This document shows positions 34,786-42,564 of a stretch of 64,000 nt of DNA, piece after piece. This stretch comes from Haloarchaeobius salinus (GTDB taxonomy: Archaea; Halobacteriota; Halobacteria; Halobacteriales; Natrialbaceae): contig NZ_JANHAU010000005.1 of NCBI RefSeq assembly GCF_024464185.1, forward strand, positions 186,001 to 250,000, given 5' to 3'. A program made the translations under genes and the position numbers. Each line of letters begins with the position of its first letter. Position 1 is the stretch's first letter. The notes under the pieces were generated by a model. It did not search any database and was not told where the DNA came from. It saw only the letters and a program-made list of their open reading frames with translations.

Positions 34786-35790
34786 ATGGACATCGAACGA
34801 GTCGGTCTCTCGGAGTGGGGGGAGGTACTGCCTGATAGCGGCTTCGAGGTGTTCCACCTGCCCGGGGCGCTCCGGGTGCTCGACGACCACGGCGACGGCG
34901 AGCTGCGGCTGTTCGTCGGCTACAACGGTCAGCACCCCGTCGGGTTCTTCCCAGTGATGGTGACCGAACGCCCCGTCGGCCGGGCCGTCACCTCACCGCC
35001 ACCCTCGATGAACGTCCCCAAGCTCGGCCCGCTCGTCACCCCGCTCAGCCCGAAACGACGCAAACAGGAGCGGACGAACAGGGAGTTCGTCCGCGCTGTG
35101 CGCGACGAACTGGCGCTCGACGACTCACGGACCCTCTTCCGGTTCGTCTGCTCGCCAGCCTACGGAGACCCGCGGCCGTACATCTGGGACGACGACGACG
35201 TCTCGATGTCGTTCACGTACCGCCTCGACCTGGCCGACCGGACGCCGGACGACGCGCTGGCCGCGGCCAGCAAGAGCTTCAGGCGCTCGGTCCGTGACGG
35301 CCGCGACCTCGACGTGTCGGTCTCAGTCGAGGGTGTCGAGGCGGCGCGACGCATCTTCGAGCAAACGAAGGAACGGTACGAGGAGCAGGGTCGGTCGTTC
35401 ACCCTGAGCTGGCCGTACGTGAAGGACCTCTTGACCTGGCTCGACGAGCGGGCCCGGGTGTACGTCGTGCGCGGCCCCGATGGGGAGCTCCTCAGCGGGA
35501 TCATCGCGCTCTTCTCGAACGACGACGCGCTGTACTGGCTGGGCGGCACCCGTGCCGACTTCGAGGGGACGAGCGTCAACGCACTCCTGCACTGGCGCAT
35601 CGTCGAGGACGTCGCGGCCGGGACCCCACGGTCTTCGCTGACGGGGTACGACCTGATGGGTGCCGACACGGAGCGCCTCGCGAGGTACAAGAGCAAGTTC
35701 GGGGCCGATCTCGTGCCCTACCACGTCGTCGAGTCCAGCGGGGCACCGACGGCCGTGGCAAAGCGCGTCTACGAGTTCGTGAGACGATGA
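34786..35790 (+). CDS. FemAB/BioF2-like acyltransferase (GNAT fold)
   Basis: A 334-residue FemAB-like protein, the third in the window. Motifs: LSEWGEVLPDSGFEVFHLPG, GQHPVGFFPVMVTERPV, KSFRRSVRDGRDLDVSVSVE, LLSGIIALFSNDDALYWLGG and GYDLMGADTERLARYKSKFG. The final motif is the GNAT-lobe signature of this group. The substrate is unknown; the setting among nucleotide-sugar genes argues for acylation or aminoacylation of a glycan. It overlaps the next glycosyltransferase gene by 4 bp. Confidence 0.85.
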   Translation: MDIERVGLSEWGEVLPDSGFEVFHLPGALRVLDDHGDGELRLFVGYNGQHPVGFFPVMVTERPVGRAVTSPPPSMNVPKLGPLVTPLSPKRRKQERTNREFVRAVRDELALDDSRTLFRFVCSPAYGDPRPYIWDDDDVSMSFTYRLDLADRTPDDALAAASKSFRRSVRDGRDLDVSVSVEGVEAARRIFEQTKERYEEQGRSFTLSWPYVKDLLTWLDERARVYVVRGPDGELLSGIIALFSNDDALYWLGGTRADFEGTSVNALLHWRIVEDVAAGTPRSSLTGYDLMGADTERLARYKSKFGADLVPYHVVESSGAPTAVAKRVYEFVRR

Positions 35791-36719
35791 CTATCGAGGT
35801 CCTCAACCTCGTGACCACCGAGGAGGCGACGTTCTTCCAGAAGCAGTGCAGCGCACTCGCGGAGCGGGGAATCGAGCTGGAGACCCTCGCGGTTCCGGAG
35901 CGACCGGCCGCGGACGAGCATCGCTCGCCGCTCTCGTACGCCAGACTCGTCCCGCGGGCGATCAGCCGGGCACGCGACGGGTTCGACATCGTCCACGCGA
36001 ACAACGGACTGACCGCGCCCGCTGCGCTCGCACAGTCGCGGCTCCCGGTCGTCATCTCGCTGTGGGGCACCGACCTCTTCGGGCGCTTCGGAGCGGTCTC
36101 ACGGGCCGCCGCCTGCGGGGCGGACGCCGTCATCGTCATGAGCGACGGGATGGCCGCTTCGCTCGATGTCGACGCCCACGTCATCCCGCACGGGGTCGAC
36201 CTCGACGTGTTCCGGCCCATGTCCCAGGATGCGGCCCGCGACCGCCTCGGCTGGCGGTCGGACCGCTACTACGTGCTGTTCCCGTACTCGACGGAGCGGG
36301 CCGTCAAGAACTACCCACGTGCTCGTCGGGTCGTGGACGAGGCTGCGACGTCTCTCGACCACCCCGTGGAGCTCACGACCGTCAGTGGCGTCGACCACCA
36401 CGACATGGTCAGGTACTACGCCGCCAGCGACGCGCTCATCCTGACCTCGCGGCACGAGGGGTCGACGAACGCAGTGAAGGAGGCACTCGCCTGCGACACG
36501 CCGGTCGTGTCGGTCGACGTTGGTGACGTGGCAGAACGCCTCGCGGGCACCGACCGCTCCCGGGTCTGTCGGTCCGACGAGGAGCTGGTCGCCGGGCTCG
36601 TCGAAGTACTGCCGAGCGAGGGTGAGCCGGGCGGTGAGCGCCGCGCGGTCACGGAGCTCGGACTGGAACGGATGGCCGAACGCATCGAGTCGGTGTACCG
36701 GTCGGTGCTCGCGGAGTAG
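35787..36719 (+). CDS. GT4-family glycosyltransferase
   Basis: A 310-residue GT-B enzyme. Features are FQKQCSALAERGIELETLAV at the N-terminal domain, VISLWGTDLFGRFGAVSRAA, the hinge IPHGVDLDVFRPMSQDA, and the donor-binding region LTSRHEGSTNAVKEALACDT with the E-x7-E pair. The N-terminal domain is shorter than in many GT4 enzymes. It would transfer a nucleotide-activated sugar to the growing lipid-linked glycan on the cytoplasmic face. It is co-translated with the FemAB-like protein, which may modify the sugar it adds. Confidence 0.9.
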   Translation: MTIEVLNLVTTEEATFFQKQCSALAERGIELETLAVPERPAADEHRSPLSYARLVPRAISRARDGFDIVHANNGLTAPAALAQSRLPVVISLWGTDLFGRFGAVSRAAACGADAVIVMSDGMAASLDVDAHVIPHGVDLDVFRPMSQDAARDRLGWRSDRYYVLFPYSTERAVKNYPRARRVVDEAATSLDHPVELTTVSGVDHHDMVRYYAASDALILTSRHEGSTNAVKEALACDTPVVSVDVGDVAERLAGTDRSRVCRSDEELVAGLVEVLPSEGEPGGERRAVTELGLERMAERIESVYRSVLAE

Positions 36720-36743
36720 TCGCAGGAGTAGATTCCCCAGGGC

Positions 36744-37502
36744 TCAGTCGAAGGACTCCGACGCCCCCGCCCGCTCGCGGGGTATCGGCGAATCGCCGAC
36801 GAGTCTGCGGTTCGCCTCGTTCCTGTCCCGTGGGTAGCCGATGTCGACGCGCCAGCCATCGAGCGGTACCGCCTCGACGTCGTGCTCCGTCGCGTACTCG
36901 TCGATGGCGTCGCTGATCTCGTACTCGCCGCGGTCGGAGGACTCGATTCGGCGACAGGCGTCGAAGATACCGTCGGTGAAGGCGTAGAGCCCGGTCGCGA
37001 CGAGCGTCGAGGGCGGGTCGTCGGGCTTCTCCACGATGGAGTCGATCTGCCCGCGTTCGTCGAGCTGGCAGACTCCGTAGCGGCTCGCCGCGGAGGGGGC
37101 GACCTCCTCGACCAGCACTGCGCCGTCCGTCCCCTCCGTGCGGAGTGCGCCGACCACGGCACCGATGTTCGCCCTGAACACGTTGTCCCCGAGCATCACG
37201 AGGAACTCGTCGTCCGTGACGCACTCCTCGGCGGCGAGGAGCGCCGAGGCGACGCCGTCCCGCTCCGACTGGTGTGCGTAGGTGATGGGTCTCCCGCGGT
37301 GCTCCTCGCCGAAGTGATCGATAATCTGGCCGGCCTCGTAGCCGACGACGAGGACGAACCGGTCGACGCCCACGGAGAGCAGCTGGTCGAGGCAGTCGAC
37401 GAGCAGCGGGCGACCGCCGACCTCAACGAGTCCCTTCGGGCGATCGTCGGTGAGCGGTTCGAGCCGGCTCCCCCGACCCGCCGCGAGCACGATGGCTTCC
37501 AT
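36744..37502 (-). CDS. sugar nucleotidyltransferase (GalU/RmlA-like)
   Basis: A 252-residue nucleotidyltransferase. The N-terminal signature IVLAAGRGSRLEPLTDDRPK, continuing to GLVEVGGRPLL, is diagnostic. VMLGDNVFRANIG carries the magnesium aspartate, and IVEKPDDPPSTLVATGLYAF and DIGYPRDRNEAN follow. It would make a UDP- or dTDP-activated sugar for the locus. There is no C-terminal hexapeptide domain, unlike the long bifunctional archaeal enzymes. The start MEAIVLAAG is used; the upstream GTG extension lacks conservation. It is divergent from the acyltransferase at 37610. Confidence 0.9.
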   Translation of the reverse strand: MEAIVLAAGRGSRLEPLTDDRPKGLVEVGGRPLLVDCLDQLLSVGVDRFVLVVGYEAGQIIDHFGEEHRGRPITYAHQSERDGVASALLAAEECVTDDEFLVMLGDNVFRANIGAVVGALRTEGTDGAVLVEEVAPSAASRYGVCQLDERGQIDSIVEKPDDPPSTLVATGLYAFTDGIFDACRRIESSDRGEYEISDAIDEYATEHDVEAVPLDGWRVDIGYPRDRNEANRRLVGDSPIPRERAGASESFD

Positions 37503-37609
37503 AACAGCTCGAATCGAGACCCGTGCTGGCAAAGTAACCGGGCAGGTACGGTGTGGACCACGCCGGTAGGGCCCGCATTCTTAGCAGTCACCGCTCCCGA
37601 TGTCGGGGC

Positions 37610-38122
37610 ATGTCCCGGCAGGCTTCCCGCGAGCCACGTAGTCACGTGCGAGACAGTCAGATCGGCGACGGTACGAGCGTCGCCCCCTACTCGAGCATCG
37701 TCGACGCTCGCATCGGGCTCGACTGCCGGATCTGGCGGTACGTCAACCTCTACGGCTGCGAGCTCGGTGACGAGACGATGGTCGGCTCGTTCGTCGAGGT
37801 ACAGGACGACGCCGTCGTCGGTGACCGCTGCCGGCTCCAGACGCACGCGTTCGTCTGCTCCAACGTGGAGGTCGGCGACGGCGTGTTCGTGAGTCACGGC
37901 GCGAAGTTCATCAACGACCGCTATCCGCCTAGCGGCGACACGGAGGAGTGGGAGTCGACCATCGTCGGGGACGGCGCGGCCATCGGGACGAACGCGACCC
38001 TCCTCCCCGTCAGCGTCGGCGAGAATGCGCTCGTCGGTGCCGGTGCGGTCGTCGTGAGGGACGTGCCCGCGAACGCCATCGTCGCCGGCAACCCGGCCGA
38101 GATAATCGGCTACCGGGACTGA
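37610..38122 (+). CDS. hexapeptide-repeat acyltransferase (second, WbpD/NeuD-like)
   Basis: A 170-residue left-handed beta-helix protein. Hexapeptide turns run through SQIGDGTSVAPYSSIVDARI, GSFVEVQDDAVVGDRCRLQT, VGDGVFVSHGAKFINDRYPP and IVGDGAAIGTNATLLPVSVG. The FINDRYP loop is the same catalytic-loop type as in the acyltransferase at 26470. It probably acetylates an amino-sugar nucleotide made by the nearby DegT/Gfo pair at 38171-40323. The start ATG of MSRQASRE is preceded by ATTCTTAG about 28-35 bp upstream. It is a single-gene unit. Confidence 0.85.
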   Translation: MSRQASREPRSHVRDSQIGDGTSVAPYSSIVDARIGLDCRIWRYVNLYGCELGDETMVGSFVEVQDDAVVGDRCRLQTHAFVCSNVEVGDGVFVSHGAKFINDRYPPSGDTEEWESTIVGDGAAIGTNATLLPVSVGENALVGAGAVVVRDVPANAIVAGNPAEIIGYRD

Positions 38123-38170
38123 ACCGACCGTCCCGCAGTCGGCGACGTCCCCCACCAGACAGCAGCCGGA

Positions 38171-39214
38171 CTAGTTCCGCGACCGCACCGAGCGCCGGGG
38201 TTCGACCATCGCGTCACCCCGCACGTCGACGACGGCGTTTCGTTCGGCCGACCGTTCGGCGTCGGCGAGGAGCTTCACCGCCCAGGTACCGTCGACACCG
38301 GTCGTCACGGGCTCGCGCCCGTCGCGGACCGCCTCGACGAAGTCGCGGTCCTCCGTCTTGAGGGGCTCGCCGCCGTCGAGCTCGATCACCTCCGCGGGTG
38401 CCTCGCTCTCGACGATGTGACTCTGGCGCGTCCCCGCCGGCTGGCTCGCCGGCGGAACGTCGTAGAGCTCGACGACGGTGTCCTCGAGGTAGTCCACCGC
38501 GGCGACGGCCTCGCTCCCGACGACGACGAGCTCGCGGCGCTTTCCGGCGACCGGGATGGACCACGACTCGCTGACGACGCCCGTCACGTCCTCGAAGTCG
38601 AGCACGAGCGTGACGGTGTCGTGTGTGTCGGCGGCGACGGTCTGGTCGAGCCTGCAGTAGACGGTGTCGGGGTTGCGCTCCAGCAGGTACCGGTAGATGT
38701 CGACCTCGTGGACGGCGAGCGAGTGGAGCGCGCCGACGGGCCGGGCCGGTTGGCACGCGTGCCGGGCCGTCCGGAGGTGCGAGACGGTGCCGAGTGCCCC
38801 CTCGCGGACCAGCTCTCGGACGGCGTCCAGCGCCGGGTGGTGGCGGAACACGTGGCCGACACCGAGGATGCGGTCGTGGTCGTCGGCCGTGCGGACGATG
38901 CGGTTCGCGGCGTCGACCGACAGCGCGAGGGGCTTCTCGACCATCGCGTGGACGCCGTCGGCGAGGAGGTCTGTCACGACGGGCTCGTGGGTCGGCGACG
39001 GCGTGGCGACGATGGCGGCGTCGACGCCCTCGTCGGCCAGCGTCCGGTGGTCGGTGACGTAGTCGAGGCCGTGCTCGGCCGCGACGGTCGCGGCCCGGTC
39101 GGGGTCCGCGTCGCAGACGATGGCGTCGTCGACCACCCCTTCGTCCACGAACTCACCGGCGATGCGTACGTGGTTCGATCCCCAGTAGCCGGTGCCGACG
39201 ACGGCGAGCTTCAC
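38171..39214 (-). CDS. Gfo/Idh/MocA-family sugar dehydrogenase (second)
   Basis: A 347-residue oxidoreductase with the Rossmann motif VVGTGYWGSNHVRIAGEF, VEKPLALSVDAANRI as lysine motif and VGHVFRHHPALDAVRELV. The C-terminal domain has LHSLAVHEVDIYRYLL. This is the WbpB/WlbA type with HDxD-like positions, distinct from the first enzyme at 28129 (low identity by eye). It starts with GTG in a GTGA overlap with the end of the DegT gene, so the two are translated from one message and probably act in sequence on a keto-sugar. Confidence 0.88.
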   Translation of the reverse strand: MKLAVVGTGYWGSNHVRIAGEFVDEGVVDDAIVCDADPDRAATVAAEHGLDYVTDHRTLADEGVDAAIVATPSPTHEPVVTDLLADGVHAMVEKPLALSVDAANRIVRTADDHDRILGVGHVFRHHPALDAVRELVREGALGTVSHLRTARHACQPARPVGALHSLAVHEVDIYRYLLERNPDTVYCRLDQTVAADTHDTVTLVLDFEDVTGVVSESWSIPVAGKRRELVVVGSEAVAAVDYLEDTVVELYDVPPASQPAGTRQSHIVESEAPAEVIELDGGEPLKTEDRDFVEAVRDGREPVTTGVDGTWAVKLLADAERSAERNAVVDVRGDAMVEPRRSVRSRN

Positions 39215-40323
39215 GGCCGCTCACCCCGGTAGAAGTCCTCGATGGCGGTACAGACGTGCTCGACCTCCGACTCGGTGAGCCAGGGATGCATCGGCAGCGA
39301 GACGATGCGGTCGACGAGCCGTTCGACGACCGGGAGCCGGGGCGTCTCTTTCGCGGCGTCGACGATGGCGGGATGCTGGTGGAGGGCGTGCTCGTAGTGG
39401 ATTCCCGTCTCGACGCCGCGGTCCGAGAGGAACGACCGGAGCGCGTCACGCTCGTCGGCCTGTACGACGTAGAGATGGTAAACGTGCTCGCGTTCGTCCG
39501 CCACCGTCGGTGTCTCGATCTCGGGAACCTCGGCGAGCCGGTCGTCGTAGAGCGCGGCGTTCTCGCGGCGCATCCGGCCCCAGTCCTCGACGTGCGTGAG
39601 GTGCTCCCGGCCGAAGGCGGCCTTGAACTCGTCGAGCCGGTAGTTCAGCCCGAGGTCGACGTGGACCCCGGCCGGGTTCCGGCCCTGGTTCCGCAGCCGG
39701 CGTGCGGCGTCCGCCAGCTCGGCGTCGTCCGTGACGATCATGCCACCGTCACCGCCGACGGTCATGTTCTTCGACGGGTAGAAGCTGAAGCAGCCGAGGT
39801 CGCCGATGGTGCCGGCGTACTCACCGTCGTACCGTGCGGCGTGGGCCTGACAGCTGTCCTCGATGACGGTGAGTCCGTACTCGTCGGCGACCCGACGGAC
39901 GCCGTCCATGTCCGCGGGCTGACCGTAGATGTGGACCGGGACGACGGCGGCCGGCCGGGACGCGAACGAGGCCTTCGCCTCCAGGTCGTCGACGTCGATG
40001 GCGTACGTCTCCGGGTCGACGTCGACGAACACGGGCTCGGCGTCGAGGTTCATCGCCGCGCTCGCGGTCGCGAAGAAGGTGTGTGCCGGCAGCAGGACGG
40101 TGTCACCCTCGCCGACACCGGCGGCGCGCAGTGACAGCGACAGCGCGGCCGTGCCGCTGCTGACGCCGACCGCGTGGTCGACGTCGAACGCGTCGGCGAA
40201 CTCGGCCTCGAAGGCGTCCAGCTGTGGTCCGTCGACGTATCTGCCGCTCCGGACGACGGACGCCGTCCGGTCGACGATGTCGTCGGTGACCTCGATCTCG
40301 GTGAACGGGACGTGTTCGACCAT
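39211..40323 (-). CDS. DegT/DnrJ/EryC1/StrS sugar aminotransferase (second)
   Basis: A 370-residue PLP enzyme. FEAEFADAFDVDHAVGVSSG, VIEDSCQAHAARYDGEYAG and CFSFYPSKNMTVGGDGG (PLP lysine) are present, and LGLNYRLDEFKAAFGREHL shows the usual substrate region. Together with the Gfo gene downstream and the acyltransferase at 37610 it forms a second amino-sugar cassette. The ATG of MVEHVPFTEI lies 28-33 bp from a TAACAA box. A GTG five codons upstream would be too close to that box to be leaderless. Confidence 0.9.
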   Translation of the reverse strand: MVEHVPFTEIEVTDDIVDRTASVVRSGRYVDGPQLDAFEAEFADAFDVDHAVGVSSGTAALSLSLRAAGVGEGDTVLLPAHTFFATASAAMNLDAEPVFVDVDPETYAIDVDDLEAKASFASRPAAVVPVHIYGQPADMDGVRRVADEYGLTVIEDSCQAHAARYDGEYAGTIGDLGCFSFYPSKNMTVGGDGGMIVTDDAELADAARRLRNQGRNPAGVHVDLGLNYRLDEFKAAFGREHLTHVEDWGRMRRENAALYDDRLAEVPEIETPTVADEREHVYHLYVVQADERDALRSFLSDRGVETGIHYEHALHQHPAIVDAAKETPRLPVVERLVDRIVSLPMHPWLTESEVEHVCTAIEDFYRGERP

Positions 40324-40347
40324 GTCCGCGAGTTGCACGAGGGGGGA

Positions 40348-40357
40348 TGATTGTTAC
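40348..40357 (-). promoter_or_regulatory. TAACAA promoter box (GTAACAATCA)
   Basis: On the minus strand TAACAA is 28-33 bp before the aminotransferase ATG. It also decides the start codon, because the alternative GTG would lie only 13-18 bp away. Confidence 0.65.
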
Positions 40358-40515
40358 CGACCACCCGACGGGGGGTAGGCGGCTGGTACCATCGTGGGTC
40401 GGGACTCGCCGGACCGTCCCGTCGCCGAACCAGCGGACCGTCGAGAGCCGGTCCGAGGGCGACACCTGCCCCGGTTACCGGTCACGACGCCGCCGGTCTG
40501 TGCCGTATCGGTCGC

Positions 40516-40525
40516 ATAACAAAGT
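40516..40525 (+). promoter_or_regulatory. TAACAA promoter box (ATAACAAAGT)
   Basis: TAACAA lies 30-35 bp before the ATG of the short upstream ORF, the same spacing as other boxes have to annotated starts, and 134-139 bp before the membrane-protein gene. Confidence 0.6.
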
Positions 40526-40551
40526 CCGGACTCACCGACGGGCGGGACAGT

Positions 40552-40659
40552 ATGCTACGCTTCGTCGCGCCGAGTGACACGCGACGGTCTCGGCCGGGGT
40601 GTCTGCGGGAGAAACGCGGATTGAACGGCCGCAGGACCGGGGTTGGAACGGCACGATGA
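40552..40659 (+). CDS. short upstream ORF (35 codons) overlapping the next gene
   Basis: It starts MLRFVAPSDTRRSRPGC and is basic. The TGA overlaps the ATG of the 635-residue membrane protein in an ATGA junction. Promoter spacing suggests it is the first thing translated from the transcript. Like the leader ORF at 26408 it begins with ATGCTA and is arginine-rich. A regulatory leader is more likely than a functional protein. Confidence 0.4.
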   Translation: MLRFVAPSDTRRSRPGCLREKRGLNGRRTGVGTAR

Positions 40660-42563
40660 CGCGCCATCGAGCCATCCGGACCGTCCTCCTCGCGGTCGGC
40701 TACCTGGCACTCGCCATCGGGGCCGCTGTCGCCCACGGCTCGCCCGCCCGCGGCTACGAGCTCTCGATCTACGGGGCGACGCCCGCCGTCTTCTGGCTCG
40801 GCGTCGCGACGGCCCTGCTGACGGCGGCCGCCGCCGGCCTCACTGCCGGTGTCTCACGGAGCCGTCGGCTCGCTGCGACCGGGCTCGTCGTCCTCAGCGG
40901 GGTCTCGCTGGCGGGGATACCGCTGCTCCGTGGGTACTACTTCTACGGCTCCGGCGACTCGCTGAGCCACCTCGGCTGGGCGCGCGAGCTGGCCGACGGC
41001 TCGCTCTCGCCCACCCGGCTCCTCTACCCCGGAGTCCACGAGCTCACGGTGGTCCTCGGAAGCGTCACCGGTGTCACCCTCAGGCTGACGATGCTCTGGG
41101 CGGTTCTCGTCTTCGCGACGCTGTTCCTCCTGTTCGTCTCGCTCTCCGTCCGTCTCCTCTCGGGACGGGACGAGGGACTGCTCGTCGGGGCCTTCCTCGG
41201 ACTCCTGTTCGTCCCCATCAACGTCATCGCCATGCACATGCTCCCGCACACGTCGAGCCAGGCGGTGCTGTACGCCCCCTTCGTTCTGTTCCTGCTGTTC
41301 GTCTACCTCGAACAGGACGGCTGGCGGCCCGTCAGGAACCCGGCGACGGCGGTTGGGGTGTTGCTCGGGCTCGCGTCGCTGTCCGTGATCCTGGTGCATC
41401 CCCAGCAGGCGGCGAACCTGCTCGTCGTGTTCGCGACCGTGGCTGGCATCCAGCTGCTCGCCCGGGTGCTGTTCCCGGAGAGCACCGCCGCGGGGCAGCG
41501 ACCGCTGTACGTCCAGACTGCCATCTTCGTCCTCGCATTCCTCGTCTGGGCACCGCGCTTCCAGCGCGTCGGTGGGAACACCAGCGCCATCGCGTACAAC
41601 ATCGTCTACGGCTCGGGCGGGGGCTCGGAGGTAGTGACACAGAAGTCGACCTCGCTGACTTCGGTCGGCGGCTCCGTCCCGGAGCTGTTCGCGAAACTGT
41701 TCCTGCCCGACGTGGTGCTCTCCATCCTCGCCGCCTCGGTCCTCGTGCTTGCGTTCGTCGGCCGGCTGTCCGCAGCGGAGACGGCCCGTCCCCAGTTCGT
41801 CCGCTACCTCGGGCTGGCGCTCGTGCCGCTCTCGGGGCTGTTCCTGTTGATGTTCCTCGGGGGTCCCGGTGACATGTACTTCCGCTACCAGGGACTGCTG
41901 ATGGTCCCGGTCACCTTCCTCGGCGGTGTCGCGCTCGTCCGCTGGGTGGGCGACGACGGAGCCGGCGGCAGTGTCCCCGTCCCGGCGCGGGTGCTCGTGG
42001 CGTGCCTGTTGCTCGTGCTGGTGCCACTCGGGGTGCCCGCCCTGTTCGGCTCCCCGTACGTCTACCAGTCGAACTCGCAGGTCGCCGAGCTGGAGTACGA
42101 GGGCTACGAACACGCGTTCGACGTGCGGGCGGAGGGGGTCGAGTTCACCGGCATCCGTGGCGGTCCACAGCGCTACGTCGACGCGGTGTACGGGACGGAA
42201 CAGGCCCGGAACCGGCTCGAATTCCCGGGCTACGAGGACGCAGTCGCCGGGCCGACGTTCGAGCGTGGCCTGGGCTACGAGTTCAACAGGGACCGCTACT
42301 TCACCGTCGAGGAGAGCTCCTACGGCCGCGAGGTCGGCCTGTTCGATGGCCTCCGGTACAACGCGACGGGCTACCGTCTGCTGGAGACCGACCCCGGCGT
42401 GAACCGGGTGTCGAGCAACGGCGGCCTCGAACTGTACTACCTCTACGGCGACGGTGCGGCGGACGGCGAGACGGGGACAGCGACGGTCGCGTGCCCGGAG
42501 CCGAACGACCGTGCGGACTGGAACCGGGGTGCGCGAGCGCCGGACGCCGGCGGGTGTGTCTGA
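40656..42563 (+). CDS. polytopic membrane protein, candidate glycan polymerase or GT-C glycosyltransferase
   Basis: A 635-residue protein. About twelve hydrophobic segments occupy residues 10-470 (for example AVFWLGVATALLTAAAAGLT, FATLFLLFVSLSVRLL, FLGGVALVRWV), followed by an extracellular domain of about 155 residues with aromatic- and acid-rich strands (YEGYEHAFDVRAEGVEFTGI). RGYYFYGSGDSLSHLGWARE in the first large loop carries an acidic pair in the place where GT-C enzymes have their catalytic aspartate. No family name is certain. Position directly before the flippase argues for polymerisation or transfer of the glycan. The start chosen is the ATG after the leader ORF. Confidence 0.75.
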   Translation: MTRHRAIRTVLLAVGYLALAIGAAVAHGSPARGYELSIYGATPAVFWLGVATALLTAAAAGLTAGVSRSRRLAATGLVVLSGVSLAGIPLLRGYYFYGSGDSLSHLGWARELADGSLSPTRLLYPGVHELTVVLGSVTGVTLRLTMLWAVLVFATLFLLFVSLSVRLLSGRDEGLLVGAFLGLLFVPINVIAMHMLPHTSSQAVLYAPFVLFLLFVYLEQDGWRPVRNPATAVGVLLGLASLSVILVHPQQAANLLVVFATVAGIQLLARVLFPESTAAGQRPLYVQTAIFVLAFLVWAPRFQRVGGNTSAIAYNIVYGSGGGSEVVTQKSTSLTSVGGSVPELFAKLFLPDVVLSILAASVLVLAFVGRLSAAETARPQFVRYLGLALVPLSGLFLLMFLGGPGDMYFRYQGLLMVPVTFLGGVALVRWVGDDGAGGSVPVPARVLVACLLLVLVPLGVPALFGSPYVYQSNSQVAELEYEGYEHAFDVRAEGVEFTGIRGGPQRYVDAVYGTEQARNRLEFPGYEDAVAGPTFERGLGYEFNRDRYFTVEESSYGREVGLFDGLRYNATGYRLLETDPGVNRVSSNGGLELYYLYGDGAADGETGTATVACPEPNDRADWNRGARAPDAGGCV

Positions 42564-42564
42564 C

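Larger units (their letters stand above)
40324..40655. other. divergent intergenic region with two opposed TAACAA boxes
   Basis: A 332-bp gap between the DegT/Gfo unit (leftward) and the membrane-protein/flippase operon (rightward). One TAACAA box points left at 40351-40356 and one right at 40517-40522. The right one is followed at leaderless distance by the ATG of a 35-codon ORF that runs into the next gene. No other feature was recognised. Confidence 0.6.

Noticed and set aside
40351-40659. 102-codon version of the leader ORF before the membrane protein
   Set aside because: Its first part crosses both promoter boxes. Only the part from the ATG at 40552, which lies downstream of the box, could be translated.
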